From NCBI GenBank assembly GCA_965644295.1, contig CBFFRP010000297.1, positions 558,001 through 622,000 of the forward strand: 64,000 bases of DNA, given 5' to 3'. The position numbers were made by a program, and so were the translations under genes. A model generated the notes under the pieces. That model was given only the letters and a program-made list of their open reading frames with translations, was not told the origin of the DNA and did no database searches. Origin of the DNA: Paraphysomonas bandaiensis (Eukaryota > Chrysophyceae). Positions 33,292 to 44,475 of this stretch are shown here, one piece after another (positions within the stretch are counted from its first letter, which is position 1; the number at the start of each line of letters is the position of its first letter).

Positions 33292-36200
33292 ATGAGTAAA
33301 AACCACTCCAGTGGGAACAATAGAGAGTCAAAGGGTAGTAAACGAAGTAGTGAGTCCGCTCGTGGTGCTATTATACAGGCCTCTGCTCCAGTCAAGGCTG
33401 TACAAGTTGATAAAGTAGTGAAGCGGAAGCAGAAATGGATATCATTTATGAAACCCCGTACTGTGTTAGGATTCGAGAAGCTTCCAAGGAATCTTGTTCC
33501 TGTTATGGGTGGACAACTTCGTGGATTATCATTATGCTTCGAAAAAATTCAAGGGTGGTCTGTCCCTGTTCATATTTTACATGATATTGACAGCAATGAC
33601 TTTGAAGTGACTGTGCAGTTGAGTCTGTCAATGTTTCATGTAAAGTCGAAGACATTTTTTGGTTCAACATGGATGGGTTCGAGTGTGCCGATTTGGGGCT
33701 CTAATAGAGACACTGTTCCAGATGTTGTGGATATCGATTATGGTGAAATAGTGTATATGACATCCCATTTGACAGACCCATCATGTGTTGCTGTTGCTGA
33801 AATTGTTGTCTCCAAGATTGACAAGGAAAAAAACGTTCTTGTCGATCAACATGGGTATAACTAGCACCTTATTTTATATGGTACTCTGTAATTTATTATA
33901 TGTGTAGGTGTGGTTGGACTATGGTTCCGTTGTTTGCCAATAACGTGAATGCTGTCGATGTATCTTTGGGCTACCTTGCCAGCCAACAGCGGGTATAATC
34001 AAATTGCACTTTCTTTTTAGAGACTGATGTGTATTATAGACAAGTGCATTGTATACTGGCAGCCCAAGAGATTTACTAGCTTACGATGTAGTTGAAAAAG
34101 GACCGAATGAATTGCAAGGCTGTACACTCCACTATCGTTTGTTTCAACACAACAAGCTACTAAGAGCTAAGAAACTTGTGTCAGAAAATGAAATTATTGG
34201 GAGGTAGTGTACATTTATTGATATATATGAGTTTATTTCTATGTAAGGTTCGAAGTTGTTGCTGGGCTAGCTCAAAAAACCGTCACACTTCCGGGGGAGT
34301 TGCGATCGCGGCGTATTTCGTGTATTGGAGACAACGAAGAAGTTGGAGATAAAAAGGGTGTTTATGTAACACCTGCCACTCCTCAATTGCTAGAGCCATT
34401 ACGTCTTCAAATAATTGAGTGGCATCTTCTTATCCCGAATAGGGTGGAGTACGAGTCTCGTATTCGAACGCAAGTGACTAAGCGAATTAACAATATTGAT
34501 GCTTCTAAGTCCAGAATAACCTCCAGAAGACTGAAACTTGGTACGATTTGTTGATTTTCTTTACATATGTCTAATGTGTTCCAGGTATTCATAATGGGCA
34601 CCGGGTCATCAGTAATAATGGGGAGTGGACCACTATTCAACTGGAGCATGATGAAGATGACCCGGATGTGCTGCTGACACCAGATGATCTGATGACCATT
34701 GACATAGGTGGTTACTTTGCTCATGAGCTAGTAGCTCTAGTAATGCTGGTGGAATACGAAGTTGGTGTTCCTTTGATTGAAGAAGTAGAGTATGGTGCAC
34801 AAACTACAGTAAAAAGCACTCAACGGCATGGGAATAGTTTGATATCGACCGTTACAATAGGCGGAGCTGCTTATATTCCGTTCAATGGCCAAACTTTTGA
34901 GTTGAGAAATATGCACTCTGATTCGGAAGCGTTAGCGTCTGACGATAACGAAGATCTTAATATTGAGCTTGAGCTGACGACGGATGATGTTTGTCAGTTG
35001 CTAAGCCAGAATCTCATATTCAAAGACCGTACAACTACAGTTGTAAGCGCTGATGCTGAGAATACTCCGTCCGAAAGATATCATGACGACAAAGTTGACT
35101 CTAGTAGTGAACTCATTGCAGGATTTGACTTAAAGGTTTTTGATAAACGTACTGAGTACAAAGATGGAGACGAATATACCCATGAAGGCATCGATGAATG
35201 GGATGATGTCAGTAAAGAAGGAAAAAAACCCGACCACAAGCCTAAAATTCGCCCATCTACAAAGAACAAGTACATTGATGATGATGTCATGTCAGTTTCC
35301 ACTCCGTCCATTGTCACAGGGGGATCCGATGCATCAGCACTTCGGCTGGATTGCAGATTTTATCAATACGATCAAGATGATGTGTCGAGCATTGAAAATG
35401 TTGTACAGACTAGACCTGACAAGTTGTTAACTGTCGTTCCTGGACAGTCATCGCTTCTTTCTCGATCCTTACAGACATTTCTTGGGAAGTCCACCGAACG
35501 AGTTTATTTGAAAGATAAGGATAGAGATCGTGGAAGTGACATCCTTGAAGATCGTCGCGGTGATGAGCGCAGCATTGTCAAGGCTCCTATTTCGCGGAGT
35601 GCAGCCCCGGTAATGGCAGTGTCCGGAAGTAGCCCATATGTTCGAGACATATCGCGGGCATCACGGTCTCGACTTAGTCGACATGGATTTGTTGACTCTG
35701 CGGTAGATAGTTCTATTGCGTTGCAAAAACGGCCATATATTGATAATACAATGGATTCTACGAAAGCTGGATTGTCAAATGGTGTGCTGCCTGTGGACGT
35801 CGAATTAGAAGCCAATGATAGTTTGTCCATGCACGAAATAAATATTCAGTTTGCAGCTTATCGTGCAGCTCCAACATTTGTTGGCACATCACCACGATCG
35901 GTGTATTTTAGTTATCAGTTCTTTTCTTTTCGCCCAACTAGAACAGAAGTGATGCGTTTGCTGCCGACATCAGATAAAGGTGAATTTAGTGTTCTTGTTA
36001 GAGAGGAGTCCACCACCTCCCGCAATGAAGTACCACTTGTATTGCGATATATGGTGGATGGATCATCCGTCTCTTCTTTAGAAAATTATGACCTTGCGGA
36101 ATATTTAGCACACCGTAGCCTTTTTATTGATGTTTGGGACGCGAATTCTTTAATGCTCGTAGGTACAGCCTCTGTCCCACTACGAAAGGTTATGCGACAG

Positions 36201-39200
36201 GGCAAACCGCAGACAAAATGTACATTAGAATGCGATGTAATATGTAGTGATACACATATGCACATTGACCACAGAGGGATTTGTACTACTGTGATCTGCG
36301 ATGGTTGTCCGCCTCAGGGTTCCGTTGTGGGTTCTATCCAACTCATCATCTCGAATACTGGAAGCGAGGGAAAGTCGCTAGATGCACGCGCAGATTCCAA
36401 ATCGGCATCTAGAGTTGATGTTGACCGTGCACATGAGCTGAATTGGAGAGCTTGCTCTGTATCTAAGTCCTCTAGAACTGTGAGAAAGCGACCACAGAAT
36501 TCTGTGAGAGCGAAGCCATTGTCCGAGAATTCGCCCGAGCTGTATAGAGTACTCGAGGATCATCGACATACTAACGACGCTAAGTTTGCATCAATGAGAT
36601 CCCTGTCTGCAATTCGTGGAGGAGAAGGAATGCATACTCTTACGTACGATGATGTGATCATATTGTTCAAGCGTTTCCAGGGCTCCGTTAAAGGCACGAT
36701 TCAGTATGATGGACCAATGATGAAACTGCTGGACGTCCCGTCGTGGTCTGTGACGATACGAAAATTAGTAAAACTTTACAAGAAAACTGGCTCCCAAGGG
36801 GACACACTGAGGAAGGTAGTTTTGCGTATTTTTTTGTAACATATCGCTTATATTGTACTCAGAAATTGATGGAGTACGCCGATGCCTCTGGGTGTTTGCG
36901 CGTATCTGACTTTGAAGAAGTATTGACAAACATTTTTGCGCGGTATGGTATTGCGTGCAGAACTGAGGAAATATCGATTATTGCTAAAAAAGTTGCTAAA
37001 TTTGGTAGAAATTCAAGTACTTCCGAAACAATGACGATTGTGCCAGATGATTTTTTGAACTTTTGCGTGCGTGAAGCAGATAGACAAGACTGGGCAATGG
37101 CATCTCGTCGCGTCAAGCGTGCTATTCAGAAAGCAACTCTGAGTGGGGTTGATGTTGAACAGCTTCTCGCTGAAAAAGACGACGTCGGAAACGACATGAT
37201 ATCTATTCCTGACTTCAAACTGTTCTTAAAAGGCATGTCGAAGTATGGAAAGGTCAGTGCGATGGATATTGATGTGCTGGCTAGACACTTTGCCAAAGAT
37301 GTGCCCAATGTGTCAACACCTATGATATCATTGAAAGAAATTGCCGCCTTCATAGGAAAATCATATGTTGGAAACGTTGAAGCACGGCTTCGAAATGTTA
37401 TACTATCACATGGCAACAGTGACAAGAGTAAACCGTCTATATGCAAGGAAACGGCTCTCTTATTAGCAGGATATTCGGATAGTCGTGAAGAGCAAAGTAG
37501 CCGTATGGATTCCAAATCAATTGGGGAAAAGTTTCGGATTCACATATCTGTCGATGATATGGAGAGCCGTTTGAAGCGACTAGGGGCTTACGACGTTTTA
37601 AGTCACGATCAAGTAAGGAATTTGCTGTTTAAAGTATCAGAGACTGCTAGCACTAATGGACAGGGCAATTTGTCTCCTGTGGAATTGATAAATTATTTGA
37701 AGATTGATGTTTCTGGGGTAATATCTACGAGTCAGGAACGTGTCACAAGCCGTCCGGCATGCGCAGAGGATTTGCTTCGTATGCTTCTAGATCGTGCAAG
37801 CAACGACGGCGCAACGATTGATCAAGCGTTTCGTCATTTTGACACGGATGGGGACGGGTTTATTACAGAATCCGAATTGCTGCAGGGTTTAGATACACTT
37901 CACGTGTTTGACAGCATCCCTAATTGGAAAAGCGAGGTTCCTAGCATTGTTGCAAAATTTGATAAATCGGGAGACGGGGCAGTGTCCCTGAACGAGTTTT
38001 TCATGTATCTTGGTGCTGAAAAGTATATTCCGAATATAATGCAAAGAATGACTAAAATATTTGCGACGTCCAATGTTCCGCTGCAAGACATTTTTTCAGT
38101 ATTTGACTCCAAGAATCAAGGGTTTCTTACAGTAGAAGATCTTCGATCTGGGTTGGAAGAAATTGGAGGGTTTCAAGAAGTTTCAAACGAAGATATTGAG
38201 TCTATTATTTCGCATTTCGACGATGACGGAGATGGGCAGATATCTTTATCCGAATTTATTTCGTATTTTGGAGAAAGGGTAAAGCAGGCGAAAAAAGAGA
38301 GAAAGGAGAAAAAGATAGTCAGATTACAGCGGCGATTTCGAGAGGTTATCACCGCAGTGGTTGAAGACGGTGGCACTCTGGAGCAAATATTCGATCATTT
38401 TGACAAAGACAGCGGAGGCTCTCTCTCCACTGATGAACTGGCATCTGGGCTACGATCATTAAAGCATTTCAACAAACTGACCAGTGACGATACACGTGAC
38501 CTTATTTCATTACTTGACACTGATAAGGATGGTACTATTTCATTTAGTGAGTTCAAGCAGTTTGTTTCGGGATCAAATTCGTCTGCGCGGCCTGCTCTTA
38601 CGAGGCTTGATAGCTTCTCCTCGAAGAGTCGCCCTATCATCGAACGACTCCACGATATTGTAATGAGTGCCAAAGCTAAAGGCAAGAGTCCCGATGATGT
38701 ATTTTCCCACCTGGATAAAAATAAAGATGGAACATTGACGTTGGAGGAGCTCAAAGAAGGTTTAAAAAGAATTCGTTATTTTGCCAAGCTTGATGACGAT
38801 GATTACAAGGAGTTATTTCGCACAATTGACTATGACAATAGCGGTGAAATTTCTGTATCAGAATTTATTGATGTAGTTGTGAACTGTAAGTTACCTGCTG
38901 CGACGCTGAAGCAGGAAAGTACTATTTCTAGGTCGCCTATATTGACGAGGCTCCACGATATTGTAATGAGTGCCAAAGCTAAAGGCAAGAGCCCCGATGA
39001 TGTATTTGCCCATCTGGATAAAAATAAAGATGGAACATTGACGTTGGAGGAGCTCAAAGAAGGTTTAAAAAGAATTCGTTACTTTGCCAAGCTTGATGAC
39101 GATGATTACAAGGAGTTATTTCGCACAATTGACTATGACAATAGCGGTGAAATTTCTGTATCAGAATTTATTGATGTCGTAGTATCCGGACGCCCTTCTG

Positions 39201-41883
39201 TAAGCAGTAATCAGGAAAAAGCTGCTGGTGGCAACCACCTGGATGATGAGAGCATGCTTTTGCAGCGCATTAAACAGGTTGCAAACAGAGAAACTGGAGG
39301 TATTCACGGAATAGTTGCATTTTTGGATGACGATGAAGATGGGCTGTTCAAGCTCTCTGATCTGATGCGATTTTTAGCGGCAGAAGGTGTATTCGACCGG
39401 GGAAGCACTCTGTCTCAGGAAAAAGTGAAAGTTGCCCTCAAAGATATAATTCGCCGCGATAACACAATTCGTGTCGATAATTTTCTACGTTATGTCAGTG
39501 GGAACAAAAGCATTGAAGATGAATTTCCATCTCGAAATCGCGAAGATGATGACGAAGACGACTTGGCCGATTCGAATGACTTTGAATATGAATTTTCTCG
39601 TGAGCCGGAAACTCGTGCCCTAGAAAAGAAAATGAGAGATTTGGGAAATCTCTTAGCCAAAAAGGGTGTGGATATAGAGAGTATGTTTCGAAGCTATGAT
39701 GCGAGATATAGTGGAATGGTGCGTCGCACAGAGTTTCTAGAAATTCTTTCAAAGATGGGCTTGTATATTCTTGAACAAGGCAACGTAATCGAAGATGGAA
39801 AGTCTTTATTCGATACCGTGGACAACACGGGTATGTCCAGAGCAGTACGAAAGCAACAAGAGCGACAGATATCTCGATTGAAAAGAGGTAATAGATACAG
39901 TGATTCTGCTTCGAAAGTTGCAGGACAATTAGTAAAGTCTGGAAGAACGGGAGACTTTAAGGTATTCATAGAATTGTAGACAAGATATTGATTGACGTAT
40001 ATCCGCAGGAACATTTAGAGTCATTGGCGTTGATTGACTGGTACAGACAAGGCCAAAAGCGGATGTTATTGCAGCGCGTGTTATCGCACTCACTTGCATC
40101 ATCAGTACAATTATATCCACGGTGAGTTCATACGCTCGCTATAACGTGATGTGTTTACATTACTTGTAGGTTTGGGTGCACTCTCTTCTTTGAGCACCCA
40201 CTGACAAACCCATTTGGTCACGAAGAGAGATTTTTGATAGAAATTAACGACCCTGAACTGAGAATCGTGACTGACTATGCAGAATGGTCTAGCTTGCGTA
40301 ATACTTGCAGGTAAATTTACGCTGCTTTGAGAAGTACATGTTACGACTTCTTACTTTGTAGGCCATGCACTGGTACCATTGGAGCTGAGCCCGTTGAAGC
40401 CGAGATGTTTGATGGAGATGGTGTGGGCAGTATTCAAGTGTCTCTTCTGGCCCATGAGACTGTGCATGTGCCGTTCACTTTTCTGACATTGAAGCCAGAT
40501 GTGAATTCCACATTGATTAGCAAGGCGCCTTCCAAGCGACGACAGCAAAGTAAATCTTCTGATGCCTTTGCCGTGAGTACAGCTGAAGCTAAAGCACAGC
40601 ACGATGACGCTGCGCCATTGCGTGTTATTGATGTGAGATTTATTTCCGGATCACACGGACATGTTGTGGCAGTTTTACGAGTGCATATATACCCAAGGTC
40701 ATGCGTGGTGAACCGCAATTTGATATATTACGAGTCTGAAAATTCTATAATGAAACGAAGAATCCAATTAAGATCCGGCTCTGGTATGCAAATGTATCCT
40801 GGAGAAGATTATATGGCTTCGAAGTATGTTCATTGTGTTGAGTGCAGTTCGGGTTCGGGATCCGAAAATCTCGATCAAGATCTGTCGAGTCAACTCCTGG
40901 TTGAATGGGGACCGTCAGATGACGATTGCCCTGGAGCATTGGATTTGATAGTGAGATACCGGTGTCCTAGTTTCCCCGGTTGTGGAACTTTTTATGTTTT
41001 GCTATACAATGACCCTTACCAATGTTCGCTGTATGAGGTAATGCCCAGTATGGTGTTCTTACACTGTACATTGTGCAAATTTGCAGCCCTGTGACAATTG
41101 TTCATTCTATAATATTCTCACTTGTTCATAGAATGAAAACAATTTGTATAATGTAGAATAACTCGTTCTGGTTTTAGATATGGCACGTCACCGTTCACTC
41201 CAGACAACGCTTGGATATGAATTGCACAGTAGGAAGCAGGAAATCTGTTGACCTTGTAGTTCGGGGCGATAGATATTCTCGGCGTGTTCGTGCGTTTTGT
41301 TCTCCCAACACCGATAATATATCGTTTCAGCCTGAATCTTATTTTCAGCTTGTACCTGGAGCATACAATAGAGTAGTGATGACTTCTTGCCCGAAAGCCG
41401 TCGGTACAAGGTCTGTGTATGACTTGTAGTTTATGACACTTACGTATCTATTTAGTCGTGCGCAACTTAATGTGGTTGATGTGGATACCAAAGAGCTAGT
41501 AAGCTCTTGGCTGCTGGTGTCGGCTGTGAGCGCACCGGTAGTGATGCGTACCTATGACGTTGATATCCCAATCGGAAAGCCGTTGCACAAGAAGATTATT
41601 TTCAAGAATCCTTGGAATATGACAAGAAGATTCAACCTCGTGTCGAGCAACGAATCTGTTATGAAGCCAAGGTATTATGACGTGTAGCATTCTTGTTTTA
41701 CTCATCGATTTTGCTTCTAGAAATAGTGTTCTCGAAGTTGCTGGTCATGGAAATGCGTATTTAAAATTGTGGTTTAGCGGAGGATTTCCTTCTCAAGGTG
41801 CAACACAAGTGTACTTGTTTCTCAATGACGACACAGGGCACAACGAGGAATGTTTTCTTTTTGATATTAAAGTTGCAATGTAA
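33292..41883 (+). CDS. Nephrocystin-4 (NPHP4)-like ciliary protein with an internal EF-hand array
   Basis: A gene of about 8.6 kb encoding roughly 2,700 residues; human NPHP4 is about 1,430. The start is ATG 33292. The N-terminal third has NPHP4-like LYTGSPRDLLAY and a C2-like region; the C-terminal end is clearly NPHP4: LNVVDVDTKELVSSWLL, KKIIFKNPWNMTRRF and VYLFLNDDTGHNEECF. Between them (about 37830-39730) are ten to twelve EF hands, for example FDTDGDGFITESEL, FDDDGDGQISLSEF, LDKNKDGTLTLEEL and IDYDNSGEISVSEF. Exons join in frame across the EF array at both sides (introns about 36815-36861 and 39963-40010), so this is one gene. Late exons include 40362-41037 and, after a 141-nt intron, 41179 onward. 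NPHP4 is a transition-zone protein of the cilium; calcium binding is an addition here. Confidence 0.88.
38646..39183 (+). repeat. Near-identical EF-hand pair duplication, period 303 bp
   Basis: CTCCACGATATTGTAATGAG begins at 38648 and again at 38951. The roughly 235 bp that follow differ at only a handful of sites, while the other EF hands have diverged. This marks a recent in-frame duplication inside the NPHP4-like gene. Confidence 0.92.
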
Positions 41884-42547
41884 AGTTGTGCGCAACTTAC
41901 AATCGATTACGTCCATGTATACGGGTTATAAGTGTGTTATATTGAGTGTTATAATTTTGCCTGCTGATGTAATATCTAAGTATTAAGTATCAGATAGTTA
42001 GTTATTTGTAATATTCGTCCTTAGTGGTACATACTTTCACAAGGTAGCTATTGCAAATGAGATAGAGTAATACGAAAGAGTTGTAACTTGGGTCCAGAGT
42101 TGAGAACTACGTCATTCTTACGAAAGAATTCAAGGGATGACAGAAGTAACAATTTTTTAGAACTACAACACACATTATCCTCAGCACTTTTTCCGGTACT
42201 GCAGAACTTCATTTTATTCATACACAGAATTCACTCGCACCACTAACCACTAAATACATTTCATACTACAGAATTACTGCTTGTAATTAACTGCCAATAG
42301 ACCAACATATTTACCTTGTAAAAGAGGAAGTGATGCATACGTCCTATAAAGTAGAAGTTATTATCACAGCCGATTGACTACAGCGGATTTGCGCCAGTAG
42401 TAATACTTTAAATGATGACTGCCTCTTGTGCTGTTAATGTCTCAGCTAAAATATGTAAATCTTATCATAATTCGGTCACTTCAGAAGTATAGGCAATACG
42501 GAAACTACATTTTATAAAATATGCACGAACGGATTCTACATTCCAGC
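41884..42547. other. Convergent 3' intergenic region
   Basis: Lies between the ends of the NPHP4-like (+) and sorbitol dehydrogenase (-) genes. No gene seen. Confidence 0.6.
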
Positions 42548-43651
42548 TCAAACTCGATCCGGCAGCGAAAACATAACTTTTACAGCTTCTCCACTTCTCG
42601 CCATTTCGAATCCAGCAGTGATGTCTTCGTTTGAAAAGCCAAATCGATGAGTTATCAGCTTCTTCACGTCCACTGCTCCAGATGATAAGAGCTGTATGCA
42701 TGTACGGTAAGTATTGGCGTATCTAAACACGCCTACGATATCAATCTCACGAGCAGCAGCAGAAATAAGTGGAACAGAAACAGTGCTTTGAGACATGCCA
42801 ACCACACACACAGTTCCGCCAGCGGCAGTGCAATCCAACGCAGTCTGAATACTATTTTCGAACCCGGTACAGTCGATACTAACTTCAGGGTGTTTGTTAG
42901 CGAAAGCCCCGCTAATCTCCGAATAGACCACTTCATTCGGCTTGAAATTACCACTAACAGCAGATTGGTCATCGCTTTTATCAATCAGAGATATCACATC
43001 AGTTGCACCACATTCTCTAGCCATGGCTAATCGATGTTCAAGAATATCAGTTGCAACGATACGTGATGCCCCATACGCTTTAGCCACCATTATAGTTACC
43101 AAACCAATTGGCCCACACCCCAAAACAAGAACATTGCTACCAAACTTCACACCAGCTCTGTTGCATGCATGTACCCCAACAGATAAAGGTTCACAGAGAG
43201 CGCCTTCATCTAGAGTAAGATTATCTGGAAGTAAATAACAGAAGTCGGCTGGATGGGACACATATAATGCGAGCGACCCGTCAGTGGGAGGCGTTGCAAA
43301 GAACTTTATATCTGGACACAAGTTATACCGCCCCTGTAGACAATAAGAGCATGAGCGACAAGGAATCCCCGGCTCAATGGCAACTCTATCGCCTTGTTTT
43401 AGATGATGTACACATGAGCCGACCCTCTCCACCACTCCACTCGACTCATGTCCTATTGTCATTGGACCGTTACACTTGAATGGACCACATTGACCATGAA
43501 GATAGTAGTGGACATCGCTGCCGCATATTCCCACCCTCTGCATGCGTATGATAACATCATGAGGGGACATACGAGGGACATCGCCGCTCAACACACGGAT
43601 ATCCTGAGGACCCACCAACACTGCTGATAGATTACGGATAGATTCAGACAT
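42548..43651 (-). CDS. Sorbitol/xylitol dehydrogenase (zinc-dependent medium-chain dehydrogenase)
   Basis: Intronless, 367 residues, from ATG 43651 (MSESIRN). A further ATG at 43723 would add 24 residues that do not belong to the family and would overlap the promoter motif region. Catalytic zinc ligands: Cys in GICGSDVHYY, then GHESSG. Four structural-zinc cysteines: CRSCSYCLQGRYNLC. LGCGPIGLV is the NAD-binding glycine motif, and an Asp (VATDIL) ends the second strand, which fits NAD(H). These enzymes oxidise sorbitol to fructose or xylitol to xylulose; which polyol is used cannot be told. It is one of few intron-free genes in the window, which could mean retroposition or gene transfer, but it is not proof of either. 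Confidence 0.93.
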   Translation of the reverse strand: MSESIRNLSAVLVGPQDIRVLSGDVPRMSPHDVIIRMQRVGICGSDVHYYLHGQCGPFKCNGPMTIGHESSGVVERVGSCVHHLKQGDRVAIEPGIPCRSCSYCLQGRYNLCPDIKFFATPPTDGSLALYVSHPADFCYLLPDNLTLDEGALCEPLSVGVHACNRAGVKFGSNVLVLGCGPIGLVTIMVAKAYGASRIVATDILEHRLAMARECGATDVISLIDKSDDQSAVSGNFKPNEVVYSEISGAFANKHPEVSIDCTGFENSIQTALDCTAAGGTVCVVGMSQSTVSVPLISAAAREIDIVGVFRYANTYRTCIQLLSSGAVDVKKLITHRFGFSNEDITAGFEMARSGEAVKVMFSLPDRV

Positions 43652-44475
43652 CAGATTCGAGAGCGAGGGTTGAAAGCAACTGTGCTGTAGATGTGTGAGA
43701 TGTGGACATGTACATACATACACACGCGGATATTATACTGCAGGCGGTGTACATGTCCAGAGGTACATACGTACAGAACAGAAGGTTGCATCACTGCTGT
43801 ATAGTACTCTATATACAGCAGGATACAGCACTGGTGTACTTGTGGACCATATTCGTATACAGCTGCAGCAGTACATTCTACACACTGACATCTGTGCCTT
43901 CAGTGTGCTTGCGGTATCTGAGTTTCTTGTGGGGTTGTAGCTGAGTGTTTGCAGTGTGTTGGTGGATTCTTATGCTGGCCGAGGGTTCCTTTCAAGTGGC
44001 AGTTTAAAGGGTGGGTCAGATAACATCCTCCACCCACATTGATGACTTTCTTGGAGGTTTCTGTGAATATTCCCTTAAAACTAAATCAAAATATCTGGGT
44101 TTTATAATTTATGTTACAAAAATCTGTGCTTTCCACACTGATTGTATATGCAGCAGCAGTGCTCTGTATGTGTGTATATTGTAGAGTGTATACAGCAGCC
44201 CTGTGCAGGCATCATCTCCCTGCAGACGGCGCTATCTCCTCATGCACTGGGCAGTCACTCGACCCACACAGCAGACGTATCGCAGTAACAGTCGAAATCA
44301 GCATCAGCGTAAATATCAGCATCAGTATTCGTATCTGCAATGAGCCGTTTGCGTCCTCGATTCAAGTGAGCGTCCTCATATATATGTGTGTCTGCTATGA
44401 GTGGCTGTATATACATACATGTGTGCGTGTAGTGATAGGATGATATACAGGCACAGGATATGCCGCAACTCAGAC
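43652..44475. promoter_or_regulatory. Divergent start region with TACAGCAGTA-type motifs
   Basis: Two 9-of-10 matches, CACTGCTGTA at 43792-43801 and TGCAGCAGTA at 43864-43873, lie 141 to 213 bp upstream of the sorbitol dehydrogenase start and about 600 bp from the cap methyltransferase start. Short frames in this region are not supported as genes. Confidence 0.45.

Noticed and set aside
34668-39979. Two separate genes, one ending at 36839 and one starting at 36743
   Set aside because: The overlap is an intron (about 36815-36861); splicing it joins both frames and NPHP4 sequence flanks the whole block.
36378-40120. Minus-strand frames of 60 to 129 codons under the NPHP4-like gene
   Set aside because: They lie opposite a long, well-supported coding frame and show no family features.
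43652-43723. Upstream start for sorbitol dehydrogenase
   Set aside because: The added 24 residues do not match the family; the 43651 ATG gives the standard N-terminus.
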